Part shown: positions 8,421-17,377 of the stretch, one piece after another
How the letters are laid out: every line of letters starts with the position of its first letter
Position numbering within the stretch: position 1 is the stretch's first letter
Assembly: GCA_964230605.1 (NCBI GenBank)
Contig: CAXRIN010000046.1
Span: forward strand, 1-64,000
Direction: 5' to 3'
DNA from: GCA-002722245 sp964230605
GTDB lineage: Bacteria > Bacteroidota > Bacteroidia > Flavobacteriales_C > GCA-002722245
DNA length: 64,000 bases
Notes under the pieces: model-generated
What the model saw: the letters and a program-made list of their open reading frames with translations, nothing else
Told to the model about the DNA's origin: nothing
The model's database searches: none
Program-made: the position numbers and the translations under genes

Positions 8421-9443
8421 TTTCGAGATTTCTTTTTCCAAATTGTTAATTTTTTCTTGAATTTTAGGCAGGTTTCTAAAGCCTACTAGGCTTCTTTGGT
8501 AGGAACTTACATCAAACGCAGGTGAGCCTTGCCAAATTGAGTTTTCTTTTTTGATTGATTTACCAATTCCAGATTGAGCAGCGATTTTAACTCCATCTGC
8601 AATTGTTAAGTGACCAATGATTCCGACTTGACCGCCAATCATACAGTTTTTACCCACTTTAGTCGACCCTGCTATTCCGGATTGAGCAGCGATTACAGTA
8701 TTTTCTCCAATTTCAACATTGTGAGCAATTTGAATGAAATTGTCCAATTTCACACCTTTTCTTATTATTGTTGAGCCCATTGTCGCTCTATCAATACTAC
8801 AATTAGCACCAATTTCAACGTGATCTTCAATTACAACATTACCTATTTGAGGTATTTTATTGTATTGGTTCTCGGAGTTTGGCGCAAAACCAAATCCATC
8901 ACTTCCAACAACTGTGCTACTGTGAATAGTAACGTTTTTACCTAGTTTAGATCCTTGATAAATCGTTGTGTTGGAATATATAATTGAATTGTCTCCAATG
9001 TGAACATGATCTTCAATCACAACATTCGGGTGGATTGATACATTTTTTCCAATTTTCACATTATCACCAATTCTAACAAAAGCCCCTATGAATTCATTAT
9101 CACCAATTTCGGTGTTGTTTCCAATGAATATGGGATTTTCTCTACCCGTTTTACGAGGTTTCATCTCTTCATATTTCTGCAATAAAATTGCAAAAGCTCC
9201 ATAGGCATTAGGAACTCTAATTAAAGTTGTTTTAACTTCTTTTTGTAATTCTAAATCGTTGCTCACGATTACTGCCGAAGATTCACAATTGTATAAGAAT
9301 TCTTCATATTTCGGGTTTGCCAAAAAAGATAAAGCACCAGGGAATCCTTCTTCAATTTTTGCAAATGTTTTTATTTCTGCATTCGGATTACCTTCAATTG
9401 AACCTTGAATTAAAGCGGCGATTTGTTGAGCAGTAAAAGTCAT
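8403..9443 (-). CDS. lpxD: UDP-3-O-(3-hydroxyacyl)glucosamine N-acyltransferase
   Basis: The 346-residue protein has the LpxD N-terminal uridine-binding domain (about 1-100, FTAQQIAALIQGSIEGN) and a long hexapeptide-repeat beta-helix (about 105-310). The segment LDNFIQIAHNVEIGENTVI contains the catalytic histidine. A short C-terminal coiled-coil helix (KIQEKINNLEKEISKL) follows. LpxD adds the second 3-hydroxyacyl chain, to the amine exposed by LpxC. Its ATG overlaps the stop of the HD gene by 4 bp, which shows translational coupling. Confidence 0.95.
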   Translation of the reverse strand: MTFTAQQIAALIQGSIEGNPNAEIKTFAKIEEGFPGALSFLANPKYEEFLYNCESSAVIVSNDLELQKEVKTTLIRVPNAYGAFAILLQKYEEMKPRKTGRENPIFIGNNTEIGDNEFIGAFVRIGDNVKIGKNVSIHPNVVIEDHVHIGDNSIIYSNTTIYQGSKLGKNVTIHSSTVVGSDGFGFAPNSENQYNKIPQIGNVVIEDHVEIGANCSIDRATMGSTIIRKGVKLDNFIQIAHNVEIGENTVIAAQSGIAGSTKVGKNCMIGGQVGIIGHLTIADGVKIAAQSGIGKSIKKENSIWQGSPAFDVSSYQRSLVGFRNLPKIQEKINNLEKEISKLSSQE

Positions 9444-10681
9444 ATTTGTATTGATTTAGGGTAGCACAAAAAGTATTTTGTTACAGCGGTACTTAAACTT
9501 GATATGTTTAATTGATCTGATGCTTCGGCTATGTCTTTTGTTGTTCCGTTTTTGTAAAGAATACTTATTCGGTCTTTTTGAGGATTGTAAGCGTTATTTT
9601 GAATGGCTTCAGAGAAAACAAAGTATTTAACGTCCTCTGCTGGAATTCCAAAATGATTTAATGTTTCAGTTGTTAATTTGCTGATTCTTGATTCATCAAA
9701 CTTTTCCGAACTGATTTCAATTCTGTAGAGCTTTCTGTTAATCATCCATTTACATAACGTTGAAAGTGTTTTGTTACTATGTTTTGTCCATTCCTTAACG
9801 CAAGTAAACACATCGTAGTCATCAAGTTGTGCAAACACATTCAATAATTCTGGATTAGTTTGGAAATCTTCATGAGTGAAGTTCGATTCCAAGAATAGCT
9901 TTAATGAGCTAGTGCAAAATAGATCTTCTCCAGCAAGAACAAGCTCTTTGGCTTTTTTCAGAATATTAATAACTAAAAATTCTGCAGACACAACAGTTTT
10001 ATGAAGGTATACCTGCCAGTACATGATTCTTCTAGCTACTAAGAACTTTTCAATAGAATAGATCCCTTTTTCATCAACTACTAATTCGTCATTGTGAACA
10101 TTTAACAGCTTAATTATTCTGTCTACACCTACAATACCTTCATTTACTCCAGTGTAAAAACTGTCACGAGTTAAGTAGTCTAATCTATCAACATCAAGTT
10201 GACTACTAATAAGTTGGTGCAAGAATTTTTTGTGATAAGTGTTGGTGAATATTTCAATTGTCAGATCCAATTCCCCATTAAACTCTTTGTTAAGTTCTTT
10301 CATGAAAAGAATAGAGAGTTGCTCATGGTGAATCCCGTTTACTATGGTGTATTCCAAAGCATGTGAAAATGGACCGTGACCAATATCATGTAGCAAAACC
10401 CCACAAATTACAGCTTTGCTTTCTTCTTTAGTTATTTCGTGACCTTTTGATTTTAGAGTGTCTAAGGCTTGAATAGCCAAATGCATTGCGCCAATTACAT
10501 GATGAAATCTTGTGTGATAAGCACCAGGATAAACCATGCTTGTTAATCCAAGTTGTCGGATTCTTCTAAGTCTCTGGAAATAAGGGTGCTCTATGATGTC
10601 GAAGACAATATCATGAGGGATGTTTACAAACCCATAAACAGGGTCATTTATAATCTTCTTTTTATTGCGTTTGATCTCGAT
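9440..10681 (-). CDS. HD-domain phosphohydrolase (dGTPase/SAMHD1-like family)
   Basis: The protein carries the HD signature of this family: HTRFHHVIGAMHLA, then CGVLLHDIGHGPFSHALE, and later LDVDRLDYLTRDSFYTGV. Relatives hydrolyse dNTPs or other nucleotides; the Bacteroidota version regularly precedes lpxD, but its role there is not known to me. The first ATG (10537) would cut off a conserved N-terminus, because the frame continues upstream through KKKIINDPVYGF, HDIVFDIIEHPYFQRLRR and IRQLGLTSMVYPG. No ATG, GTG or TTG lies between the in-frame TGA near 10709 and 10537. The coordinate given is an ATC at 10681; a start at GTG 10711-10709 would need one A fewer in the A8 tract at 10687-10694. 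Confidence 0.8.
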   Translation of the reverse strand: MEIKRNKKKIINDPVYGFVNIPHDIVFDIIEHPYFQRLRRIRQLGLTSMVYPGAYHTRFHHVIGAMHLAIQALDTLKSKGHEITKEESKAVICGVLLHDIGHGPFSHALEYTIVNGIHHEQLSILFMKELNKEFNGELDLTIEIFTNTYHKKFLHQLISSQLDVDRLDYLTRDSFYTGVNEGIVGVDRIIKLLNVHNDELVVDEKGIYSIEKFLVARRIMYWQVYLHKTVVSAEFLVINILKKAKELVLAGEDLFCTSSLKLFLESNFTHEDFQTNPELLNVFAQLDDYDVFTCVKEWTKHSNKTLSTLCKWMINRKLYRIEISSEKFDESRISKLTTETLNHFGIPAEDVKYFVFSEAIQNNAYNPQKDRISILYKNGTTKDIAEASDQLNISSLSTAVTKYFLCYPKSIQI

Positions 10682-10765
10682 GACTATTTTTTTTAGTGGC
10701 CTTAAAAATCACACGTTTTAAATTCCTATTTTTAAGGAAAACACTCTCAAAATTAAGGTTTTTTC

Positions 10766-12319
10766 ATGGATAAGGTGCAAATATTATGGGCGGATGATGA
10801 AATTGAATTATTAAAACCTCATATCCTCTTTTTAGAAACAAAGAATTATCAAGTTACTCCTGTAAAAAGTGGTGACGAAGCAATTGAAAAAGTGGAAGCC
10901 AATCATTATGATGTTGTGTTTTTAGATGAAAATATGCCCGGAGTTTCGGGGTTGGATGCACTTATTGCTATTAAGCGATTGAGAAAAAGCCTTCCTGTTG
11001 TAATGATTACTAAAAGTGAGGAAGAGCACATAATGGAAGAGGCAATAGGCGGAGAGATTTCCGATTATTTAATTAAGCCTGTTAATCCAAATCAAATTCT
11101 CTTATCTCTAAAAAAGATTTTAGATAACTCTAGATTAGTTAGTGAAAAGTCTACTACTGAATATCAGAAGGAATTCAGAGAAATTGGAATGAGATTATCT
11201 GATAGACTGGATGCTAACGAATGGATTGATATCCAAAAGAAGCTTGTTTATTGGGATCTTAAGTTGGCGCAAGGTGAGGAATCGGGAATGGGAGAGATTT
11301 TGAAATCTCAAAAGGAGGAAGCGAATAATTCATTTTGCAAGTTCGTTGAAAGAAATTACTCAGATTGGTTAAACAATCCAGATGACGATACACCAGTATT
11401 ATCTCATACTTTATTAAAGGAAAAGTTAATTCCAAACCTTGATGAAGGCCCGACATTTCTTTTAGTTTTAGATTGTTTAAGATATGATCAATGGAGAACT
11501 CTTCAGCCTGAATTTGCGAAATATTTTTTGATTGAAGAGGATAATTGTTATTTCTCAATTCTTCCTACAGCTACTCAATTCGCGCGAAATTCTTTATTTG
11601 CAGGATTGCTCCCTTCAGAAATTCAAAAGAGATATCCGAATTTTTGGGTGGATGAAGATGAGGAAGATAAAAAGAATGACCATGAGGAAGATTTACTAAA
11701 TGGTCTATTAAAGCGGTATGGAAAAGGAGGTTTAAAGACGAGCTACCATAAAATTACTAACCTTTATGGAGCAAAGAAGTTACTTGATAATTTCCATCAA
11801 CTTAAACAGAACGACTTAAATGTAATTGTTTACAATTTTGTCGATACACTTTCCCATGCTAGGACAGATTTTAAAGTAATGAGGGAATTAGCTGAGGATG
11901 AAAAAGGATACAGAAGTATTACTAAATCATGGTTTGAGAATTCACCTTTGTTAGAAATGTTAAAGCAATTAAAAGGTTCTGGAGCTAAAGTTATTTTAAC
12001 AACAGATCATGGAGCTGTTTTAGTTGATAATCCAAGAAAAGTTGTTGGTGATAAAAACATCAGTTCAAACCTTAGGTATAAAGCTGGTAGAAATATGCAA
12101 TATAGTTCAAAGGAGGTTTTTGAGGTTGAAAATCCTGATGATGTATTTCTACCGAAACTGAATATTAGCACTAGGTATATTTTTGCAAAGAATAATGACT
12201 TCTTTGCATATCCAAATAATTACAATCACTATGTAAAACATTATCGAAATACACTTCAACATGGAGGTGTAAGTATGGATGAAATGATAGTGCCTATTGT
12301 AACTATGAGAAGTAAATAA
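10766..12319 (+). CDS. porX: PorX, T9SS response regulator with PglZ domain
   Basis: The 517-residue protein has a receiver domain (1-120) with the acidic pair D10/D11, phosphoacceptor D54 in VVFLDENMPG, and KPVN as the conserved lysine. A helical linker follows, then a PglZ/alkaline-phosphatase-superfamily domain (about 205-515) with LLVLDCLRYDQW, ILPTATQFARNSLFAG and ILTTDHGAVLV, which supply metal-binding aspartates and histidines. PorX with the kinase PorY controls type IX secretion genes in Porphyromonas and flavobacteria, and the PglZ part has been reported to act as a nuclease-type phosphodiesterase on nucleotides. It is followed immediately by tsaE with a 1-base overlap. The kinase is not in the window. 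Confidence 0.95.
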   Translation: MDKVQILWADDEIELLKPHILFLETKNYQVTPVKSGDEAIEKVEANHYDVVFLDENMPGVSGLDALIAIKRLRKSLPVVMITKSEEEHIMEEAIGGEISDYLIKPVNPNQILLSLKKILDNSRLVSEKSTTEYQKEFREIGMRLSDRLDANEWIDIQKKLVYWDLKLAQGEESGMGEILKSQKEEANNSFCKFVERNYSDWLNNPDDDTPVLSHTLLKEKLIPNLDEGPTFLLVLDCLRYDQWRTLQPEFAKYFLIEEDNCYFSILPTATQFARNSLFAGLLPSEIQKRYPNFWVDEDEEDKKNDHEEDLLNGLLKRYGKGGLKTSYHKITNLYGAKKLLDNFHQLKQNDLNVIVYNFVDTLSHARTDFKVMRELAEDEKGYRSITKSWFENSPLLEMLKQLKGSGAKVILTTDHGAVLVDNPRKVVGDKNISSNLRYKAGRNMQYSSKEVFEVENPDDVFLPKLNISTRYIFAKNNDFFAYPNNYNHYVKHYRNTLQHGGVSMDEMIVPIVTMRSK

Positions 12320-12732
12320 TGGAAATTAAGGCAAATATTTTAGAGAAGCTAGAAATGGTTGCAGCTCGAATTATTGAGCAAGCCGGAAAACGAAAGATAA
12401 TTTTGTTAGAAGGAGAAATGGGAGCAGGTAAAACTACTTTAATTAAAGAAATTTGCTTAAAATTAGGAGTTCAAGATATTGTAAGCAGTCCAACGTTTGG
12501 AATTGTTAATGAATATGTCGGTGCTCAAAGCGTTGTTTACCACTTCGATGCCTACAGATTGGAGGATGAGGATGAGGCTTATGATATAGGTGTTGAGGAA
12601 TACTTAGATTCTGGTAATTGGTGTTTAATTGAATGGCCAGATAAGATTGCAGGGTTATTGCCTTCTGAAGATGAAATGATGAAGGTTGAAATAAAAGAAG
12701 AACAAGGAGTTAGAACTTATACTTTTAATTAG
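12319..12732 (+). CDS. tsaE: tRNA threonylcarbamoyladenosine biosynthesis ATPase TsaE
   Basis: The 137-residue P-loop protein has Walker A GEMGAGKTT at 32-40, SSPTFGIVNEY as the next family motif, and HFDAYRLEDEDEAYDIGVEE, then LIEWPDKI. TsaE works with TsaB and TsaD to make t6A at position 37 of ANN-decoding tRNAs. The length is normal. The start overlaps the porX stop by one base (TAATG), and ald follows after 3 bp, so the three genes should share one transcript. Confidence 0.95.
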   Translation: MEIKANILEKLEMVAARIIEQAGKRKIILLEGEMGAGKTTLIKEICLKLGVQDIVSSPTFGIVNEYVGAQSVVYHFDAYRLEDEDEAYDIGVEEYLDSGNWCLIEWPDKIAGLLPSEDEMMKVEIKEEQGVRTYTFN

Positions 12733-12735
12733 AAT

Positions 12736-13956
12736 ATGAAATCATCTGATTTAATAAAACATTTGACAGAAAGTGGTTTAATGCCTCAAGAAGAAATGCT
12801 AGAGGTAGCCAGAGGTGAACAAAGTTTATTTATTGGTATACCAAAGGAGACCGCTTTACAGGAAAAAAGGGTAGCCTTAGTTCCTGATAGTGTTGCTTTG
12901 CTTGTAAGTAATGGCCATAGAGTTGTTATTGAAAAAGATGCCGGTGCTGCCGCTAATTTTACTGATAAAGATTTTAGTGAGGCAGGTGCTGAAATTGTAT
13001 ACGATCAGAAGGATGTTTACAAAGCCAATATTATCATAAAGGTAGCGCCTCCTACTTTAGATGAAATAGAGCTTTTTGACCCAATGCAAAAACAAGTGCT
13101 TTTTTCTGCTCTTCAAATTACCTCTCAACCTAAGGATTGTATGAAAGAGTTAATGAAAAAAAAGGTAACTGGTATTGCATATGATTTCATAAAGGATAGA
13201 GAAAATGTTTATCCAATTGTAAGGAGTATGAGTGAAATTGCAGGTAATACTTCAATTTTAATAGCTTCAGAATTGTTAAGTAATGCAAATGGTGGTCATG
13301 GGGTTATGATGGGAGGTGTTCCTGGTGTAAAACCAACAGAGGTTGTTATTTTAGGTGCTGGAGGAGTTGGGGAGTTCGCAGCTAGAGGAGCTCTAGGGCT
13401 TGGAGCTAATGTTAAAATATTTGATGACGAGTCACATAAATTAAGAAGGGTTTTGAATAATCTTGGACAGCGAGTTTATACTTCAATTATTCAACCAAAA
13501 CTTTTAAAGAAGGCTATCCAAAACGCAGATGTTGTTATTGGTGCTTTGAGGCCTAAAAATGGTAGAACTCCTTGTGTTGTTACAGAAGAAATGGTGTCCG
13601 ATATGAAGTTTGGATCGGTGATCATTGATGTAAGTATTGACACTGGAGGTTGTTTTGAAACTTCAGAAGTTCGATCGCATGAAAACCCAATATATAAAAA
13701 GTATGGAGTAACTCATTATTGTGTTCCAAATATAGCATCAAGGGTAAGTAGAACAGCTTCTTATGCCTTGAGTAATATTTTCACCCCTTTATTACTTGAT
13801 CTTGGAGCTGGAGGTGGACTTGAAAAGATGATGCATACTCAATACGGAATTAAGCATGGAGTTTATATGTATAAAGGAATCTTAACAAGTAAAGTTCTTG
13901 GTGAGACTTTTGGATTGCCATATAAAGACATCGATTTATTAATGGCGGCAATTTAA
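12736..13956 (+). CDS. ald: Alanine dehydrogenase
   Basis: The 406-residue protein matches the AlaDH/PNT family. The N-terminal domain begins with GIPKETALQEKRVALVPDSV at about residue 33, and the NAD-binding Rossmann motif VVILGAGGVGEFAARGA lies near 210. The segment VIIDVSIDTGGCFETS is typical of alanine dehydrogenase. It oxidatively deaminates L-alanine to pyruvate and ammonia, or runs in reverse. The first 30 residues before the usual start form an extra helix also common in Bacteroidota AlaDH. A GC-rich hairpin follows the stop. Confidence 0.9.
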   Translation: MKSSDLIKHLTESGLMPQEEMLEVARGEQSLFIGIPKETALQEKRVALVPDSVALLVSNGHRVVIEKDAGAAANFTDKDFSEAGAEIVYDQKDVYKANIIIKVAPPTLDEIELFDPMQKQVLFSALQITSQPKDCMKELMKKKVTGIAYDFIKDRENVYPIVRSMSEIAGNTSILIASELLSNANGGHGVMMGGVPGVKPTEVVILGAGGVGEFAARGALGLGANVKIFDDESHKLRRVLNNLGQRVYTSIIQPKLLKKAIQNADVVIGALRPKNGRTPCVVTEEMVSDMKFGSVIIDVSIDTGGCFETSEVRSHENPIYKKYGVTHYCVPNIASRVSRTASYALSNIFTPLLLDLGAGGGLEKMMHTQYGIKHGVYMYKGILTSKVLGETFGLPYKDIDLLMAAI

Positions 13957-13964
13957 AGTTGAAG

Positions 13965-13982
13965 GGGCGAAGTTTTTCGCCC
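13965..13982. terminator. Hairpin between convergent ald and rluD
   Basis: A perfect 7-bp stem (GGGCGAA with TTCGCCC, 4-base loop) sits 9 bp after the ald stop and 13 bp before the rluD stop. It can fold in either transcript. There is no long T tract, so it is a probable but unproven bidirectional terminator. Confidence 0.5.
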
Positions 13983-13994
13983 ATCATTCTGAAA

Positions 13995-15014
13995 TTATTT
14001 TAATTCAATCTTTTCGAATTTTTCGATAATCTTTTTAAACCCTTCAGGCAAATCTACTTCAAAAGACATTGTTTTTTTTGAGCTAGGATGTTCAAATTTA
14101 AGACTTCTAGCATGAAGTGCTTGACCAGGGATTAAGTCAAAACAGTTTTGAATAAAACGACTGTAATTTGCAGTATTTTGACCTTTTAAAATCTTCTCTC
14201 CACCGTATTCAGGATCATTAAATAATGGATGTCCAATTGATTTCATATGAACTCTAATTTGATGCGTCCTCCCAGTTTCAAGTTTGCATTCTACTAGTGT
14301 TACGTATCCTAATCTTTTTATGACTTTATAATTAGTGATAGCATGCTTTCCGATTTCACCTTCGTATTCGTAGGTGTCCATTATTTTCCTGTTCTTCAGA
14401 CTTCTTGCCAAATTTGTTCTAATTGTACCTTCCTCATCTTTGACATCTCCCCAGACCAAAGCATAATATCTGCGATTTATTGTTCTGTCGAAAAACTGCT
14501 TTGCCAAATTTGTCATAGAGGATTCTGTTTTAGCAATAACAAGTAAACCTGAGGTGTTTTTATCAATTCGATGAACTAATCCGGGTCTGTGATTTAATTC
14601 TGGTGTAGAAGGTAAATTACCAAAATGATAAATCAGGGCGTTAATTAAAGTGCCTTTGTAGTTCCCGTATCCCGGATGAACAACAAGTCCGGCTTCTTTA
14701 TTGATGATAATTAAATCATCATCTTCATATATTACCTCAATTGGAATATCTTGTGGTATTAACTCAAGAACTTTGGGTTCTTCTCTAACAACCATTTGAA
14801 TCACGTCGGATGGTTTAACCTTGTAATTTGACTTTACAGGCTTTTCATTAACTAGGATATTACCTTCCTTCGCCGCTTCTTGAATTTTATTTCTGGAAGT
14901 ATTTTCAAGTCTATCCAGTAAGAATTTATCCACTCTTAATGGCTTCTGACCTGGATCTGCAGTTACTTTAAAAACTTCAAATAACTCTTCGTTTTCTTCT
15001 AATTCTTCTTGCAT
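13995..15014 (-). CDS. rluD: RluA/RluD-family 23S rRNA pseudouridine synthase
   Basis: The 339-residue protein has an N-terminal S4 domain (about 25-75, LRVDKFLLDRLENTSRNKIQ) and the RluA catalytic domain. The active-site motif HRIDKNTSGLLVIAKT contains the catalytic aspartate. LVECKLETGRTHQIRVHMKSIGHP follows. RluD forms pseudouridines in helix 69 of 23S rRNA; S4-containing paralogues can be RluC-like, so the precise site is inferred. It lies 4 bp downstream of the PASTA-protein gene, a linkage I know from other Bacteroidota. Confidence 0.9.
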   Translation of the reverse strand: MQEELEENEELFEVFKVTADPGQKPLRVDKFLLDRLENTSRNKIQEAAKEGNILVNEKPVKSNYKVKPSDVIQMVVREEPKVLELIPQDIPIEVIYEDDDLIIINKEAGLVVHPGYGNYKGTLINALIYHFGNLPSTPELNHRPGLVHRIDKNTSGLLVIAKTESSMTNLAKQFFDRTINRRYYALVWGDVKDEEGTIRTNLARSLKNRKIMDTYEYEGEIGKHAITNYKVIKRLGYVTLVECKLETGRTHQIRVHMKSIGHPLFNDPEYGGEKILKGQNTANYSRFIQNCFDLIPGQALHARSLKFEHPSSKKTMSFEVDLPEGFKKIIEKFEKIELK

Positions 15015-15018
15015 ATGA

Positions 15019-15828
15019 CTAATTACAACGAGAATTAATTTTTAATGTAGTATCACAAGAATAAAAGATGGATACTTCATTTCCGATTTTTATATCGTCA
15101 CCACAGGCAGGGCGCTGCATGTAAATCCGAGCTAAACTAGAATCAAGTCCGTCAACACAGGCACCGTCGCCCTTTTCCATTACAGAGACATTTAGTAATT
15201 GCTTTTTCAGTATCGATACAGCATCTTTTAATCGTAGACCTAAGACTTTTGGTGTGCGAATTTTTTCTCCTCCGTCATGACCAACTACCAATCTAATTTT
15301 TGAACCAGCTTTTATTTTGTCACCATCTTTTAAATCTTTACCGTTTACATCTTGAAATCCTAGGACAATATCATTAAAGTCGTGTGGAACTAGAATTGTT
15401 GAGTCATGTTCTATATCAATGCTTGAAATGTATTCGATTGCCTCCCTTGTTGTTGAAGTACCATTTATAATACTTCCAATTGAAAGCTTAATCATTTTAT
15501 CCGAACGCGCATTTATGGTTAGATAAATTTTACGACCTTCCTTAACTGAATCGCCAGGCGTAGGTTTTTGGTCTACGATTATACCCTTGGGTAACTTTCT
15601 TTCCCATACAGAATCCATTATTTCATATCTAAATCCTTTTGAAACTAAAGCGGAGTCTAAATCTTTAATTTCTTTTTTAATAACGTTTGGTACGGCAACT
15701 TTTTGACCATGTTTGGTTATCCCATCTAGATATGAGTCTAGTATAAACAACCCAATTACTAATAGTACTATCGCGATTAAAAGATTTAAGAAAAATACTT
15801 TGCTAAAAAAGAATTTGAAAAATTTCAT
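15019..15828 (-). CDS. Membrane-anchored PASTA-domain protein
   Basis: The 269-residue protein has a short cytoplasmic N-terminus, one transmembrane helix (about 12-31, FFLNLLIAIVLLVIGLFIL) and three tandem PASTA domains (about 43-110, 112-185 and 190-265). The boundaries are seen in VPNVIKKEIKDLDSALVSKG, VDQKPTPGDSVKEGRKIYLTI and TPKVLGLRLKDAVSILKKQL. PASTA domains bind muropeptides or beta-lactams in kinases and penicillin-binding proteins of other phyla; here there is no kinase domain. The periplasmic domains suggest an envelope role. A -7 box ends only 4 bp before the ATG, so the leader is almost absent. Confidence 0.85.
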   Translation of the reverse strand: MKFFKFFFSKVFFLNLLIAIVLLVIGLFILDSYLDGITKHGQKVAVPNVIKKEIKDLDSALVSKGFRYEIMDSVWERKLPKGIIVDQKPTPGDSVKEGRKIYLTINARSDKMIKLSIGSIINGTSTTREAIEYISSIDIEHDSTILVPHDFNDIVLGFQDVNGKDLKDGDKIKAGSKIRLVVGHDGGEKIRTPKVLGLRLKDAVSILKKQLLNVSVMEKGDGACVDGLDSSLARIYMQRPACGDDIKIGNEVSIFYSCDTTLKINSRCN

Positions 15829-15832
15829 GAAA

Positions 15833-15840
15833 CAAATTTA
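15833..15840 (-). promoter_or_regulatory. -7 box before the PASTA-protein gene
   Basis: TAAATTTG on the minus strand matches TAnnTTTG. It is so close to the ATG at 15828 that a transcript from it would be leaderless or nearly so. A chance match in AT-rich DNA is possible. Confidence 0.35.
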
Positions 15841-15902
15841 AAAACTAAAAACAAGGAGTAGAAGCTATTTTATTATTTGTTATGAACTAGAATTATTTGC
15901 AT

Positions 15903-15926
15903 AAAAAAGCCCCAAAAATGGGGCTT
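15903..15926 (-). terminator. Rho-independent terminator of the beta-barrel protein gene
   Basis: An 8-bp stem (AAGCCCCA with TGGGGCTT, 4-base loop) is followed on the minus strand by a run of six T. It lies 19 bp past the stop at 15945. Confidence 0.85.
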
Positions 15927-15944
15927 AAGATAAATTATGTTTTT

Positions 15945-17303
15945 TTACTGCTCGAAGTAATAGTCTATTAGTTTATGAATGTCTCCTAAGTCAATATCAA
16001 CTTTACCGTCGAAGTAGTTATCAATGCTTTCATAAATCTCTTTTGAGCTAACTTTTCCATCGCCATTCAAATCACAAACTTTTTTAATTTCTTCAATTGG
16101 CTTTTTACTTGGTTCAACTTTAGATGAAAGTAATGATTTATCGGCTTTACCTGTGTTTAAAAGTTGGAATTCAATATCTGATTCATCTCCTTGACACATG
16201 CTAGGGTAGAACTGACATAGTTCTTCTCTTAATGTTACAACAGTATCTTGCGCTTCTTGAGCAACTAAACTATCTGCAATTCCAACTCCGTTTGAATCGA
16301 CTTTAGCAATCTCTGACTTGGTATCAATTTCTTTATCAAGATGATCTGGAATTCCATCATTATCTTTATCTAATGGACATCCATGTCTATCAACTTTAAT
16401 TCCTTCCTCTGTTTCATTACATCTATCATCGATATCTAATACACCATCTGCATCACTATCGGCTTTAAGTAAAGAAACAAAGTCAATTTCATCGTATTCT
16501 TTAGACTTTTTGTCTTTAGCTGTTAAACCAGCAGGATTAAATATAAAACTGCATGAAGTGTATCCATAAATGTCATTAGCTTGCCCCGCCACATGTCCGT
16601 CAAGGAAGTCAGTATTTGTCAAACATAAAGACTGCTTTAGTTGAGCTTTCAAGTATGGTGTAATATAAAAGTTAAAACCTAAAACAACAGGGAATGCTAG
16701 GGCTGTATTAGATTCTCCATCAACTTTTAAGTCGGTTTCGTAATCGTAATCTCTTGTTAAAACAGTTGAAGTAGAAGGCGAATCTTGATCTACATCTCTC
16801 ACTGAGCCATCCAGCCAGTAGTAATATAAATTTCCGCTAGCGTCGTAAAGATCTGTTTTTGGAGTAAAGTTTATTAAATCAATACCAATTCCAATGATTG
16901 GATCTATTGGATAATCTTCCGCTAAAATAAAACCATTGGCAAAGTGAAAAGTTGCATTTAAACCTCCTGATAGTAATGTTGATTTGAAGTTTCTATTAGA
17001 ATTACCGTTTTTTTCATTTTTAACCAATGAACCGAAACCTAAGTTTACCCCAAGACCAAATGAACTGTGAATCTTATATTCTGCTCCGGCGTTAAAACCA
17101 ATTTGAAAGTTCTCGGTTGTCCCTAAATCTTTTATGTAGCCAACATCCCCTCTGAAGCTATAAAGTCCCATACCTACGTTATAAGTAAGTGGAACTTTAT
17201 TCGAACTTTCCGATGTGTCAGTACTATCTGTATCTTCTTGTGCTTGAATACTTTTAACCCCTAGTAAAGCACATAAAAGAAAAGTTAATTGCAATAATTT
17301 CAT
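15945..17303 (-). CDS. Outer-membrane beta-barrel protein with thrombospondin-3 and EF-hand repeats
   Basis: The 452-residue protein begins with a signal peptide (MKLLQLTFLLCALLGVKSIQA, cleaved before QED). Residues about 30-250 form an Omp-like beta-barrel (alternating strands such as FQIGFNAGAEYKIHSSFGLG). Then come calcium-binding thrombospondin type 3 repeats (DSDADGVLDIDDRC, DKDNDGIPDHLD) and, at the end, an EF-hand or dockerin-like loop, DLNGDGKVSSKE, followed by a degenerate partner ending at DYYFEQ. There is no OmpA peptidoglycan-binding domain where it would usually follow such repeats, nor a T9SS sorting domain. The architecture suggests a calcium-dependent surface or periplasm-spanning protein of unknown role. 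It is a monocistronic unit with its own terminator and -7 box. Confidence 0.8.
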   Translation of the reverse strand: MKLLQLTFLLCALLGVKSIQAQEDTDSTDTSESSNKVPLTYNVGMGLYSFRGDVGYIKDLGTTENFQIGFNAGAEYKIHSSFGLGVNLGFGSLVKNEKNGNSNRNFKSTLLSGGLNATFHFANGFILAEDYPIDPIIGIGIDLINFTPKTDLYDASGNLYYYWLDGSVRDVDQDSPSTSTVLTRDYDYETDLKVDGESNTALAFPVVLGFNFYITPYLKAQLKQSLCLTNTDFLDGHVAGQANDIYGYTSCSFIFNPAGLTAKDKKSKEYDEIDFVSLLKADSDADGVLDIDDRCNETEEGIKVDRHGCPLDKDNDGIPDHLDKEIDTKSEIAKVDSNGVGIADSLVAQEAQDTVVTLREELCQFYPSMCQGDESDIEFQLLNTGKADKSLLSSKVEPSKKPIEEIKKVCDLNGDGKVSSKEIYESIDNYFDGKVDIDLGDIHKLIDYYFEQ

Positions 17304-17322
17304 TCCCTATGATTTGAAAGTC

Positions 17323-17343
17323 ACTAATTTATACAAAATTAGT
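17323..17343 (-). promoter_or_regulatory. -7 box inside an inverted repeat before the beta-barrel gene
   Basis: The minus-strand box TAATTTTG (17334-17341) matches TAnnTTTG about 30 bp before the ATG. It overlaps an 8-bp inverted repeat (ACTAATTT, 5 bases, AAATTAGT). A regulator bound to the repeat would cover the promoter; alternatively the symmetry is a by-product of AT-rich sequence. Confidence 0.45.
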
Positions 17344-17377
17344 CACATTAATGCATGAAAGAATTAACAAATTATAG

